From positions 62,001-126,000 of the forward strand of contig PSPG01000001.1 of assembly GCA_003193925.1 (NCBI GenBank): a stretch of 64,000 nt of DNA, in the 5' to 3' direction. Under the pieces are notes generated by a model. That model did not search any database. It had not been told where the DNA came from and saw only the letters and a program-made list of their open reading frames with translations. The position numbers and the translations under genes were made by a program. Shown here one piece after another: positions 26,508 to 34,772 of this stretch. The DNA comes from Candidatus Thalassarchaeum betae. Its GTDB lineage: Archaea; Thermoplasmatota; Poseidoniia; Poseidoniales; Thalassarchaeaceae. Within the stretch, counting starts at the first letter, position 1, and the number at the start of each line of letters is the position of its first letter.

Positions 26508-26532
26508 TTTAGGAGCCCTACGGGCTCCTAAA
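26508..26532. terminator. Perfect 11-base-pair hairpin between tRNA-Pro and ligA
   Basis: TTTAGGAGCCC, loop TAC, GGGCTCCTAAA. A T-run (CATTTTTTG) lies just upstream. It could end the tRNA/ribosomal transcript or form part of the ligA leader, whose start is 37 bases downstream. Confidence 0.55.
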
Positions 26533-26568
26533 CCACAGGTTGAAGGGTGTGGGCCCACTTCGCTTACC

Positions 26569-28686
26569 ATGGTAGCGGAGCGGCCGAGCGAAGCCGGCGA
26601 GCAGGCTCTGGTAGAGTGGCTCGCCGGGCAGATATCACATCACTCACATCTCTACTACAACGAGGCGAGTCCGGAGATCTCCGATGCAGAGTTCGACGAG
26701 CTGTGGGATGAGCTGAGGAGCCTGTCTCCCGAGCACCCCCAACTGCTGAGGGTCGGCACAGACCCGCCTCCGGGCTCGGTCAAGGTGAATCACCTGTTTC
26801 CCATGCTCAGCCTCGACAAGGCGAACACCGAGGAAGAGGTAGCCCATTTCATCTCCGAGACCACGGCCCAAGGGAGGAGGTTCGTCTGCCAGCCTAAGGT
26901 AGACGGCTCCGCTCTCTCACTCGAGTATCGCCGGGGGCGCCTCATCAGGGCCGCGACTCGCGGTAGCGGAACCCGTGGTGAGGACATCACCGCGAACGTC
27001 CGCAGGATACCGAACGTCGCAGAGGCCATTGGCTGGGACGGGGATTGCCACGTTCGCGGCGAGGCTGTGATGCCCCTGGCCACTTTCCGAGAGAAGTACG
27101 CCGAGATCGCACCCAACCCCCGTAACCTAGCGGCAGGCTCACTCAGGCAGAAGCACGCAGAGGCCGGCAAGGGGCGCGCCGAGGACCTCGTGTTCCTCGC
27201 GTACGGAGCCGAGTTCCCAGCTGGTGCCTCGAGGCACCCAGACAGCCCCGAGCCTCCGGCTTTCGAATACGACTCGGAAGTGATATCATGGCTGCAGAGC
27301 ATAGGGGTGGAGGTCGCAGGCAACGAAGTCACCGGCGGTGCGGATGACGACTCCACCTGCTCCGCTGTCCTCTCGGTAGTCCAAAATTGGACTGATAGGC
27401 GCGAGAGCGCGAATTGGGAGATCGATGGCATAGTGGTCAAGTTGGACCGTCTCGACAAGCGCGAGCTCCTCGGTATGACCGCTCACCATCCGAGATGGGC
27501 TCTCGCCTGGAAGTTCCCTCCCGAGGAAGCGACGACCGTGCTGATGGACGTGGCCTGGCAGACCGGCAGGACGGGGAACGTGACCCCCGTCTCCAGAGTC
27601 GCTCCGGTGATGGTTTCCGGAGTAACGGTGGAGAACACCACCCTGCACAACAGGGGGGAGGTTGAACGGCTGGGGATTCAGGTCGGCGACAAGGTCAGAG
27701 TGGTTCGCAGGGGCGATGTCATCCCGAAGATAATCGAGGTTCTGGGACCCGCAGCAGCCTCGGATCTGGAGGGCAGGCGGCACTCCGACGGCACCCCTTT
27801 CGCAGAACTGCTACCAAGGAGGATGGAGGTGACTGTACCGACCGAGTGCCCACGCTGCGGGACCACACTGATCGAGGACGGCGCTTTCATCCGCTGCACC
27901 AACCTAGACTGCCCATCACGGCTCGAGAGAGCAATCCTCTACTGGTGCAGGTACCTAGAGATGGACGGCGTAGGTGAGAAGCTGGCCGAGCAGATGTGCG
28001 AAACAGGACTCGTGACGACGCTCGCCGATCTGTACAAGCTCGAGCGCGAGGACATCGAGGGCCTCGAGAGGATGGCTGAGAAGTCTGCGAGCAATGTGAT
28101 CGACCAACTGGAGGGCAGCAGGAGAATGCCACTGAGTACCTTCATCGCAGCGCTCGGACTTCCCAGGATAGGCCCTGAATTCGCTTCCGTGATAGCAACC
28201 GAGGCCGGCAGCCTCGACGAGCTCCTGGACCTGGTCTCGAAGATGGACGAGGACCCGGGAGTCGACGAGTCGGGCAAACCGAACAAGCACAATCCTTCGA
28301 TGAGCAGACTCATCGCGATCGAAGGCGTCGGCGAGACGGTAGCCCGACTGCTCTTGGAGGGACTCGCAACGCGCTCCGAGATTGTAGCGGAACTGAGCGA
28401 GGAACTCGATATCACAGAGGAGTCCCCCAAGCGGGAGGCAGGCCCGCTACAGGGACAGACCTTCTGCATCACAGGCACCCTGAGCCGCCCCAGGAAGGAG
28501 ACCGCTCTGTCGATTAAGGCCGAGGGCGGCAAGGTGGTCTCCTCCGTCTCAGGCAAGTTGGACTTCTTAGTCGCAGGGGCATCAGCGGGCTCCAAGCTGG
28601 AAAAGGCGAACAGGCTCGGCGTCGGTGTCCTGAACGAGGCCGAACTCGCCGAGATGTTGCGTCCTGAGCCCTCGGAGCAGCACTAG
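26569..28686 (+). CDS. ligA: NAD-dependent DNA ligase
   Basis: This 705-residue LigA seals nicks in DNA using NAD. In order it has the Ia domain with HHSHLYYNEASPEISDAEFDEL (split) binding nicotinamide, the adenylation motif CQPKVDGSALSLEY with the catalytic lysine near residue 110, the OB fold, a four-cysteine zinc finger (CPRCGTTL then CTNLDCP near residue 425-450), helix-hairpin-helix repeats (ALGLPRIGP, IEGVGETVA), and a BRCT domain from about residue 625 (QGQTFCITGTLSRPR). All domains are intact and length is normal. Most archaea use ATP-dependent ligase for replication, so this gene was probably gained from bacteria at some point. It is monocistronic, after the tRNA-Pro hairpin. Confidence 0.95.
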   Translation: MVAERPSEAGEQALVEWLAGQISHHSHLYYNEASPEISDAEFDELWDELRSLSPEHPQLLRVGTDPPPGSVKVNHLFPMLSLDKANTEEEVAHFISETTAQGRRFVCQPKVDGSALSLEYRRGRLIRAATRGSGTRGEDITANVRRIPNVAEAIGWDGDCHVRGEAVMPLATFREKYAEIAPNPRNLAAGSLRQKHAEAGKGRAEDLVFLAYGAEFPAGASRHPDSPEPPAFEYDSEVISWLQSIGVEVAGNEVTGGADDDSTCSAVLSVVQNWTDRRESANWEIDGIVVKLDRLDKRELLGMTAHHPRWALAWKFPPEEATTVLMDVAWQTGRTGNVTPVSRVAPVMVSGVTVENTTLHNRGEVERLGIQVGDKVRVVRRGDVIPKIIEVLGPAAASDLEGRRHSDGTPFAELLPRRMEVTVPTECPRCGTTLIEDGAFIRCTNLDCPSRLERAILYWCRYLEMDGVGEKLAEQMCETGLVTTLADLYKLEREDIEGLERMAEKSASNVIDQLEGSRRMPLSTFIAALGLPRIGPEFASVIATEAGSLDELLDLVSKMDEDPGVDESGKPNKHNPSMSRLIAIEGVGETVARLLLEGLATRSEIVAELSEELDITEESPKREAGPLQGQTFCITGTLSRPRKETALSIKAEGGKVVSSVSGKLDFLVAGASAGSKLEKANRLGVGVLNEAELAEMLRPEPSEQH

Positions 28687-28703
28687 AGTGTGCTCGCGGA
28701 GTT

Positions 28704-29504
28704 CTAGCCGTACATCGAACTGGGAGCGCCGCCGCTCTCACTCGGCGGATTGAGGTGCACTGCCATCATCTCGCGGATCTCTCCTTCTATCCTCTGGGCC
28801 TCGGCCAACAGTGGCTCGGGGTCAAGATGCACCGCAGGAAGCAGGTTGTCCAAGCACTCGATAATTCGAGCCGCCGCACGTGCGTCAGGAAGGCTGCCGC
28901 CGATATCGCCGTCCGATTCCGCTAGAATCGCCATGGCATCGATCTCTCTCCTTCTGCACTCTCCCATCATCACTCCGGTGATGCCCCCGACCACCCCCTG
29001 CTTGAGCAGAGGCACGCCGAGACCGGCCAGAGTCTCGTGCGAGGCGTCTGTCGAGCCTATTCCGAGCATCGTCTCCTCAGACTCGTCATCGTCGAAGATC
29101 GAGTGCTGTTGGCCGATTCCTTGGGCGTAGGAGTCGATTAGAATAATCGCGCCCACGCCGTTCTCCGAGCACCAGTCCAGCAGGGTGGTCGCGAGGGGCA
29201 GGTTCAGCTCTGGAATGACCTGTATCTCGGAGGCAATCAGAACAATCTTGTCGCAGCGCTCCATGTTGCAGAGCGGCTCGCCGGAGTAGAATCTCATCGG
29301 AGGAAGTGGCTTCCCATCCTGAACTAGGCAGACCGGGGGGAGCTTAGGGTGTCTGACGCCGCCCACCAGTTCCAAGTCCAGTTTGTCGACGAGGTAATGC
29401 GCCACGATACTGCTGACGAAGCCAATTGACGGGAAGCAACTGACGACCAGAGCGCCGGTGGCGTTCAAATCAGGGTCGACCTCTACCTTCGGTGGCTCCG
29501 ACAT
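28704..29504 (-). CDS. PAC2-family protein (proteasome assembly chaperone-like), copy 1
   Basis: A 266-residue protein with the PAC2 fold: ALVVSCFPSIGFVSSIVAHYLVDKL at the N-terminus, RFYSGEPLCNM, DKIVLIASEIQVIP, and GVAHA-type central residues replaced by GIGSTDASHETLAGLGVPLL followed by GGITGVMMGECRRREIDAM. Archaeal PAC2 proteins are related to eukaryotic proteasome assembly chaperones PAC1/PAC2, though their archaeal role is not settled. A second family member is at 34773-35543, and such proteins form multimers. It is divergent from the RecB-like nuclease gene, with about 70 bases between the preferred starts. Confidence 0.85.
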   Translation of the reverse strand: MSEPPKVEVDPDLNATGALVVSCFPSIGFVSSIVAHYLVDKLDLELVGGVRHPKLPPVCLVQDGKPLPPMRFYSGEPLCNMERCDKIVLIASEIQVIPELNLPLATTLLDWCSENGVGAIILIDSYAQGIGQQHSIFDDDESEETMLGIGSTDASHETLAGLGVPLLKQGVVGGITGVMMGECRRREIDAMAILAESDGDIGGSLPDARAAARIIECLDNLLPAVHLDPEPLLAEAQRIEGEIREMMAVHLNPPSESGGAPSSMYG

Positions 29505-29551
29505 CGACGGGGAGTGTACCTACGATGCTGTTAACCGTTGTCACACCCGGT

Positions 29552-29567
29552 CCCTCCCTAGGGAGGG
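29552..29567. promoter_or_regulatory. 16-base perfect palindrome before the RecB-like nuclease gene
   Basis: CCCTCCCTAGGGAGGG is a perfect palindrome in the divergent space between the PAC2 gene and the nuclease gene, ending 8 bases before the preferred GTG start. Its right half, GGGAGGGG, could also serve as the ribosome-binding site. An operator for both genes is possible. Confidence 0.4.
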
Positions 29568-29575
29568 GAAGTAGG

Positions 29576-30730
29576 GTGGAAGACGGCTTCAAGGCTCATC
29601 AGTTGTCACCCTCTTCGTGGAATAGGTTCGAGGAGTGCCCACGCAAGTACTGGCTGTCCCGCCAACGGCTGCCGCGCAAGGCCAGCATGCCGGCTGCCAT
29701 GGGCACTGCCGTGCACAACTCGGTCGAGGACCTCTGTAATCTCGACCTCTCGGACAAGGACGACTCCGAGGACGGTTGGCTCCCTCCCACAGCCAAAGCA
29801 GTTCTCGACCGTCACTGGACACTCGAGCGCGACATCTTCCTCGCCACGCCCCGCCATCCTAGATGGAAGGACGAGATGATCACCAAGGCCCACGATGGAC
29901 TCGTCGGCGCACTCAACATCCTTTTCTCCAAGTCCAACATGGGCAAGGTGGGCCTTTCCGAGGTCTCCGTGGCTCAGTGGAAGCAGGTCCAGAGCATCGT
30001 CCTCGCCAACGAAGGCACACTGGTGTCCGAGTGCGGCCGTCTAATGGGTCGCTTGGACCTACTGGTAGCCGACCTCGACGAGAACGGCGACTCGAAGGGC
30101 TGGATTGTCGCCGACCTGAAGACCGGCAACCCACCGAAGCAGAAACTCAACGAGAAGGTGAGTCGCCAACTCAGGTTCTACCGCGACCTGCTGAAGGCAA
30201 TCAATCCCGACCACCCCCCGGTTTACGCCGAAGGCTGGTACTCCTCCAACCAGACCATCCACCGAGCCGATGGACCTTCGGTCCTCGACGAGGCCTTCGC
30301 AGCTTGGGAAGGCATGAGGCCCACCGAGGAGCCTCTCGAGGGCACCCCGGGGGATGTGCAGTGCGGCTTCTGCGAGTGGAAGGCCTGGTGTCCAATCTGG
30401 TGGGCTGCTCGCAGGGACGGCACCCTCTCGCCGGGCAGCATGTTCCGCGACGAGGTTGTGCGAGCAGTCAGGTTCGACCGGGAGTCGGGGGCTGCTCTGT
30501 TCGAGCGCATGCCACCCCTCGGCGACGAGGGCGAACTGGCCCATTCCGACCATCGCTTCGGTGCCATACTTCGCGATCAGGCGCTCGACCAGATGCGCGA
30601 ACTGATGGACTCCGGTTACGAGGGAGCCATTTTCCTCGGCAGCGTCCGAGTCGACGGCAAGATCGTGCATTTGGGGGACTGGTGCGAGGTCCTGCCGTGG
30701 ACGCCGCTACTCAAGTCAATACGAGAGTGA
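29576..30730 (+). CDS. RecB-like PD-(D/E)XK nuclease domain protein
   Basis: The 384-residue protein begins with the RecB-family N-motif LSPSSWNRFEECPRKYWLSR. It then has GTAVHNSVEDL (the histidine helix), GRLDLLVADLD and IVADLKTGNPP (the D...DxK catalytic core). The C-terminal FCEWKAWCPIWW, together with the N-terminal cysteine, fits a 4Fe-4S cluster as in AddB and Cas4. It is a stand-alone nuclease without helicase motifs, likely acting on single-stranded or broken DNA. Cas genes and a CRISPR array are absent, so it is not a Cas4 of a local system. ATG 29525 and GTG 29492 are alternative starts. Its 3-prime end overlaps the opposing exonuclease gene by 15 bases. Confidence 0.85.
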   Translation: MEDGFKAHQLSPSSWNRFEECPRKYWLSRQRLPRKASMPAAMGTAVHNSVEDLCNLDLSDKDDSEDGWLPPTAKAVLDRHWTLERDIFLATPRHPRWKDEMITKAHDGLVGALNILFSKSNMGKVGLSEVSVAQWKQVQSIVLANEGTLVSECGRLMGRLDLLVADLDENGDSKGWIVADLKTGNPPKQKLNEKVSRQLRFYRDLLKAINPDHPPVYAEGWYSSNQTIHRADGPSVLDEAFAAWEGMRPTEEPLEGTPGDVQCGFCEWKAWCPIWWAARRDGTLSPGSMFRDEVVRAVRFDRESGAALFERMPPLGDEGELAHSDHRFGAILRDQALDQMRELMDSGYEGAIFLGSVRVDGKIVHLGDWCEVLPWTPLLKSIRE

Positions 30731-31294
30731 GTCGAGAAAGTCGTCAACAGGCCCCTTGAACTTCCTCGGATAAGCCTGCATGATCCTCCACAGGAGCAGC
30801 AGGGTCGCACCCGCGTCGACGTCGGCCTGGTGGCTTCTGTCCATTCCGATTCCGAAGCGCTCGCACAAGTGCCCCAACGTGTGCCGCCCGGGTATGCCGA
30901 GCCTCCTCGCCAGAACCAGCGTGTCGATGATGGCGCGCGGGCGCGGGGTTTCCACACCCGCGCGCATGCACTCCATCTCGAGGAACCTCCAGTCGAACTG
31001 CACGACGTTGTGCCCGACTATGACGGAGTCCTCCATCATCATCGCGATGTCTGCCACGTGCTGACTGAACTCACCCGCACCCCTCACGTCATCGTCGGTG
31101 ATGCCATGCACCCGCGTGGTGTTTGGATCGATGGGGACTCTGGGGTTGACCAACGACTGCAGATTGATGTGACTCCCGTCCACATCACTACCGATCAGCG
31201 CGAACTGCACTATCCTGTCCGACCTGTGATCGAAACCCGTGGTCTCTAGGTCGAATCCGAGAACGCGATAACCACTCAGCATTCCTTCAGACAT
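30716..31294 (-). CDS. DnaQ-like 3'-5' exonuclease (DEDDh)
   Basis: A 192-residue exonuclease of the DNA polymerase III epsilon family. The DEDDh residues are visible in GFDLETTGFD (Exo I), VGHNVVQFDWRFLE (Exo II) and HQADVDAGATLLL (Exo III with His and Asp). HTLGHLCERFGI is the typical stretch before Exo III. It would proofread or trim 3-prime ends of DNA or RNA; the polymerase partner, if any, is not in the window. Its gene ends inside the end of the RecB-like nuclease gene, putting two nucleases in a convergent overlap. GTG 31300 is an alternative start two codons upstream. Confidence 0.92.
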   Translation of the reverse strand: MSEGMLSGYRVLGFDLETTGFDHRSDRIVQFALIGSDVDGSHINLQSLVNPRVPIDPNTTRVHGITDDDVRGAGEFSQHVADIAMMMEDSVIVGHNVVQFDWRFLEMECMRAGVETPRPRAIIDTLVLARRLGIPGRHTLGHLCERFGIGMDRSHQADVDAGATLLLLWRIMQAYPRKFKGPVDDFLDSLSY

Positions 31295-31318
31295 GGCCAC
31301 CCCTGCGTGGCACCGTCC

Positions 31319-32563
31319 ATGAACTATCGTAAACCTCGCAGCACCGAGCCGGTTTCCAACAGCCCTATGAGCGGTCAGTATCGCAGTGTCTCTGTGACCA
31401 AGCGCCCCAGAGGGATGTGCTGCGCAATCATCGTGATGCTGCTTGCAACCAGCCTAGTTGGCTGCTCGGGACTCAGCTCCACCACGCCCAACGCCCGAAT
31501 CAGTGCAGACAGGCAGGAGATCAACGTCGGCGAGACGGTGAATTTCGACGCCAGGGATTCGACCACTCCAGACCCCACCATCATTGACGAATACCGCTGG
31601 AATTTCGGTGACGGCGAGACTCGAGACACCAAGCAGGGAATCGTCGCCCACACCTATGAGATTGCAGGCTACCACGAAGCAGAGGTCATGGTGGTCAATG
31701 ACAACGGTGAGAGCGATACCGCTTCGCTTGCCATCTTCGTGAACTCGCCTCCTACTATCGAGCTTGAGATGCCCACCTACATCCGGGCCGGGGACACGGC
31801 GAGGCTGGACGCGAGCGGCTCGATTGACCCCGAGGGAGGCACTGTTGAGTTCATCTGGGACTTCGACTTGGGCTCGGACTCGGACGGCGATGGCGACCAG
31901 GCCAACGACGCCGATGCGACTTCTGCTTTCGTCGACCTGACGATTGAAAGTTCGGGCAATCGCACCGGCTCCGTCTCGGTAATCGATGACAAGGGAGCCG
32001 TGGACACTATGGTGTGGAGCCTGATGGTCATATCACGCACCTTCAACGTGGTCTGGGAGGAGCAGCACATCAGGGTCGAGTGGTCGGGCTACCTCGAGCA
32101 GGGGCAGAGTTACGAAATCAGCCACGAGCCTAGCGCGGGTGCGAGGATGATACAGGTCAACGCGACCCTCATACTCGCTCGTGACATTCTCCCGATCATG
32201 TGGCCCGAGGACAACTTCACCCTCTCACTCAACGTCCCCGAGACGGGTTGGAGCATATTCGCATCGACTCACCACGACAACCTCACCGAGAACGCGAGCG
32301 CATCCATCGACAGGGGAGACATGAACTCGCACCCCGAGAGTGACTACACCATCACCGCAGACTCGTCAGAGGGCTTGGTCGAGAACCTGCTCAACGAGCC
32401 CGGGGAGCGCTTCGGACAAGGCACCTGGTATTGGACGATAACCGCAGACCAATGCGACCCGGACCTGCCCGTGGACGATGTCGACCCGGACCAGGGCAAT
32501 GACTGGAAGCTCGTGGTCGAGTTCGTCATCCTGATTCCGAGGGTCAGCGAGATTGGCGTGTGA
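31319..32563 (+). CDS. Secreted lipoprotein with two PKD domains
   Basis: A protein of about 414 residues with a long N-terminal region, a hydrophobic signal (IIVMLLATSLVGCSG) and a lipobox cysteine, so it is probably anchored outside the membrane by a lipid. Two PKD-type beta domains follow, with the hallmarks YRWNFGDGE and FIWDFDLGSDSDGDGDQ; the second carries a short acidic Ca-binding-like loop. The remaining 200 residues have no recognised family and contain repeated Asn-x-Thr/Ser sites. The start is uncertain: ATG 31319, ATG 31367 or ATG 31415, the last of which would give a signal peptide of normal length. It is divergent from the DnaQ-like gene with only about 24 bases between starts. 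Confidence 0.78.
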   Translation: MNYRKPRSTEPVSNSPMSGQYRSVSVTKRPRGMCCAIIVMLLATSLVGCSGLSSTTPNARISADRQEINVGETVNFDARDSTTPDPTIIDEYRWNFGDGETRDTKQGIVAHTYEIAGYHEAEVMVVNDNGESDTASLAIFVNSPPTIELEMPTYIRAGDTARLDASGSIDPEGGTVEFIWDFDLGSDSDGDGDQANDADATSAFVDLTIESSGNRTGSVSVIDDKGAVDTMVWSLMVISRTFNVVWEEQHIRVEWSGYLEQGQSYEISHEPSAGARMIQVNATLILARDILPIMWPEDNFTLSLNVPETGWSIFASTHHDNLTENASASIDRGDMNSHPESDYTITADSSEGLVENLLNEPGERFGQGTWYWTITADQCDPDLPVDDVDPDQGNDWKLVVEFVILIPRVSEIGV

Positions 32564-32615
32564 TGCGCTCGCGGTCGTTGGCGAAGGGCTTTGAACTCGC
32601 CCCCGATGGCGATGC

Positions 32616-32969
32616 ATGGTCAAGTCCATGGAGATAACCAAGGTCTCCCTGCGCAAACGACTGATCGTCGACGCCGAGGTCTGGATGAACGACCCGAAGG
32701 ACTACGACTTCTCCCCTAGAGTAGACATCGAGGGCAACACTCTGAGCCTGAGGAACGAGGGTGACGAAGGTGCCTCGACCAGCATCGTGCTGGACTCTGA
32801 GCAGATGAACGTAGCCGAGCGAGACCGCATGCTGGAGCTGCGCGTCAAGTTCGCGGTCGAGGGCATGCACGGTGTGCTGACTCACAAGATCAAGAACACC
32901 AGAATCGCCCCCAACGCCAAGAAGCTGGCCGAGCCGAGGTGGAAGACCGTGCTCCCGCTGAGCATGTGA
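32616..32969 (+). CDS. Conserved-looking hypothetical protein
   Basis: A 117-residue soluble protein starting MVKSMEITKVSLRKRLIVDAEVW. It alternates short strands (DFSPRVDIEGNTLSLRN) with charged turns and ends in a basic stretch KNTRIAPNAKKLAEPRWKT. There is no signal peptide or membrane helix. I do not recognise the family. It lies 52 bases after the PKD lipoprotein and before the two tRNA-Arg genes. ATG 32628 is a possible internal start. Confidence 0.6.
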   Translation: MVKSMEITKVSLRKRLIVDAEVWMNDPKDYDFSPRVDIEGNTLSLRNEGDEGASTSIVLDSEQMNVAERDRMLELRVKFAVEGMHGVLTHKIKNTRIAPNAKKLAEPRWKTVLPLSM

Positions 32970-33022
32970 TTGCCGCCCGATACCGTCGGGGTTAAACAGA
33001 GGCCGCCGGTGGAAAACGCGCT

Positions 33023-33099
33023 GGACCCATAGTGTAGCCTGGATATCACATGAGCTTGCGGAGCTCGTAACCCGTGTTCGAATCGCGGTGGGTCCGCCA
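33023..33099 (+). tRNA. tRNA-Arg(GCG)
   Basis: The acceptor GGACCCA pairs with TGGGTCC, followed by discriminator G and an encoded CCA. The D-stem is GTG/CAC. The anticodon arm TGAGC-TTGCGGA-GCTCG gives anticodon GCG, reading CGC and CGU. The T-arm is CCGTG-TTCGAAT-CGCGG. No intron. It is 63 bases upstream of a near-copy. Confidence 0.95.
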
Positions 33100-33162
33100 C
33101 CCCGCACTCAGCGCATAGCATAGCGACCGATTCAATTAGGTGAGGTCCTTGGCCGCGTCACT

Positions 33163-33239
33163 GGACCCATAGTGTAGCCTGGATATCACTCCAGCCTCCG
33201 GAGCTGGAAACCCGTGTTCGAATCGCGGTGGGTCCGCCA
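33163..33239 (+). tRNA. tRNA-Arg(CCG)
   Basis: Identical to the preceding tRNA-Arg in acceptor, D and T arms and in the encoded CCA. It differs only in the anticodon arm and the variable region next to it: CCAGC-CTCCGGA-GCTGG with anticodon CCG, reading CGG. The pair clearly arose by duplication. It lies 43 bases before the thioesterase start. Confidence 0.95.
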
Positions 33240-33282
33240 CTCCGCTCACAGCGTTCAAGCACCTGATGCCCGACCCGGCTGC

Positions 33283-33699
33283 ATGACCTTCACCTCGGCG
33301 CGCCGGGTCGACTTCCCGATGATCGACATGGCTGGCATCATCTACTACCCCCAGTTCTGGGATTTAGCGCACAGGTTCTACGAGGAATCCTGGGAGCACT
33401 CCTGCGGGATGCACTACGACGTCATCCTGAACGAGCACAGGATTGGCTTCCCCCTGGTTCACAGCGATGCCCAGTTCCTCCATCCGCTGAGTTACGGCGA
33501 CACCGTTCATTGCACGATCACCGTGCCACGCATCGGCAACACCTCGGTGACGTGGCGCTACGAGTTCCGCAACCAGGACGACGTTCTGTGCTGGACCTCG
33601 GACCAGGTCACCGTCTGCGTGGACATGGAGGACGTCAAGCAGAAGATTCCAGTCCCAGATTGGATGCGCGAGGGACTCGCGAAACTCGCACCCCAGTGA
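33283..33699 (+). CDS. Hotdog-fold acyl-CoA thioesterase (4-hydroxybenzoyl-CoA thioesterase/YbgC-like)
   Basis: A 138-residue single hotdog domain. RRVDFPMIDMAGIIYYPQFWDLAHRFYEE is the YbgC/4HBT pattern (here too long to be one motif: RVDFPMIDMAGIIYYPQF followed by the central helix), with the catalytic-type aspartate in the first loop. The later strands are SDAQFLHPLSYGDTVH and VTWRYEFRN. It would hydrolyse an acyl-CoA or acyl-carrier thioester in the cytoplasm; the substrate is unknown. The start at ATG 33283 is chosen because the frame further upstream lies in the tRNA. Its stop directly abuts the stop of the opposing pentapeptide gene. Confidence 0.85.
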   Translation: MTFTSARRVDFPMIDMAGIIYYPQFWDLAHRFYEESWEHSCGMHYDVILNEHRIGFPLVHSDAQFLHPLSYGDTVHCTITVPRIGNTSVTWRYEFRNQDDVLCWTSDQVTVCVDMEDVKQKIPVPDWMREGLAKLAPQ

Positions 33700-34086
33700 C
33701 TACCGCCTCGGCCAATTCTTGGCGAGCGCCTTGCGAAGCGAGTCATCCATCTTGGCATCCCACCAGTTCGCATCGCGCCAGACCGCGTACTTGCCGCGGA
33801 TTCCCCGCATGTCAGCACCGTCGAGGCGCGCTCCTTGCAGGTTGGAGAACGATAGCTTCGCCTTGACCATCCTAGCCCCACGCAGGTCAGCACCGTCTAG
33901 AGCCGCCTTCATCAGATTCGCACCCCTCAATGACGCATTTCGCAGGTCCGCACCTGAGAGGTTCGCTGCCTCAAGGTCAGATCCGTCGAGCACCGCCCTG
34001 CGAAGGTCGGCACCGGCCAACTCGGCCCCCCTGAGGTCGGCATCGATATGTGATGTGAAGGACCAGTCCTTCGGCGGTTCTGTCAC
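33700..34086 (-). CDS. Pentapeptide-repeat protein
   Basis: A 128-residue protein. Residues about 15-95 are an A(D/N)LxG-type pentapeptide array (ADLRGAELAGADLRRAVLDG and so on), roughly 15 units, which folds as a right-handed quadrilateral beta helix. The last 30 residues (KYAVWRDANWWDAKMDD, then a basic helix) leave the repeat. There is no signal peptide. Some such proteins mimic DNA and protect gyrase, but this array is too short to say so. It lies 9 bases downstream of the next hypothetical gene on the same strand, so they are probably co-transcribed. Confidence 0.85.
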   Translation of the reverse strand: MTEPPKDWSFTSHIDADLRGAELAGADLRRAVLDGSDLEAANLSGADLRNASLRGANLMKAALDGADLRGARMVKAKLSFSNLQGARLDGADMRGIRGKYAVWRDANWWDAKMDDSLRKALAKNWPRR

Positions 34087-34095
34087 GGTATCAAC

Positions 34096-34638
34096 TCACA
34101 GCGACATCTTCTCGAGGTGGTCGATACCAGCGTCAGTCAAGACGACGTAGCGATTCTTCTCGGGCATGTCCTTGGGATATTCCAACATGGGTGACTGATC
34201 CGAACCCCCCTCTAGCATCCGGCTGATGTACAGCGACAGGTTCCACTTCGAAACGTCCTCTTCCGTCCACTTCTTGCTCTGGGAGATTAGTTTCCTCAGG
34301 TCGCGTGGAGGCGTGTCTGACTCCTTTTCGACGGACCTGAGGTAGTGGATGGCGGCTAGAATCACGTTGCTCTTCTTCTCGATACCACAGGTGTCGATCA
34401 GGCGCCTGAAGGCCGAGCCGCGCTCCGGTATGCCGCTCCTTATCGCGACTTCGCGCGCACTCTCGATGGCTTCCTGCCTAGCCACGCGTATTCTAGAGAG
34501 GGTCGACTGCCAAGTGTCCTGTTTGGTGATGTTCAGCCATGCGTCGTTCACTTCACGGGCGGAGCCCGAGAGGTCAATCTCCTCAGATCCCGCCCTGATG
34601 TATATTCTGCCCACGCCACTGCTTCTGATTCCGCCCAT
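34096..34638 (-). CDS. Hypothetical protein, possible C-terminal winged helix
   Basis: A 180-residue soluble, mostly helical protein. The N-terminus has MGGIRSSGVGRIYIRAG, then long charged helices (IRVARQEAIESAREVAIRSG). The end, YVVLTDAGIDHLEKM, resembles the wing and last helix of archaeal winged-helix regulators, so it might bind DNA; this is a weak clue. I do not recognise the family. It precedes the pentapeptide gene on the same strand by 9 bases and is divergent from the second PAC2 gene. Confidence 0.6.
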   Translation of the reverse strand: MGGIRSSGVGRIYIRAGSEEIDLSGSAREVNDAWLNITKQDTWQSTLSRIRVARQEAIESAREVAIRSGIPERGSAFRRLIDTCGIEKKSNVILAAIHYLRSVEKESDTPPRDLRKLISQSKKWTEEDVSKWNLSLYISRMLEGGSDQSPMLEYPKDMPEKNRYVVLTDAGIDHLEKMSL

Positions 34639-34731
34639 GCTACCCCCCGGCTATGCGTCTTCGATGTTAATTTGTCGCTGCGTTCCATAACAGGGAGCAA
34701 CGCGAATCCGGGGGCTATGGGAGTCATGTTC

Positions 34732-34756
34732 ATCGGGGGATTCAATAAACCCCGAT
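34732..34756. repeat. Inverted repeat upstream of PAC2 copy 2
   Basis: ATCGGGG at 34732-34738 and CCCCGAT at 34750-34756 are perfect reverse complements around an AT-rich 11-base spacer that contains CAATAAA. The pair ends 16 bases before the PAC2 start, which has GAGGGGAG between. It could be an operator over the promoter or a leader hairpin. Confidence 0.35.
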
Positions 34757-34772
34757 TGAGGGGAGCAGTTCG

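Noticed and set aside
29576-30730. Cas4 of a CRISPR system
   Set aside because: The RecB-like nuclease has similar cysteines, but there is no array or other cas gene in the window.
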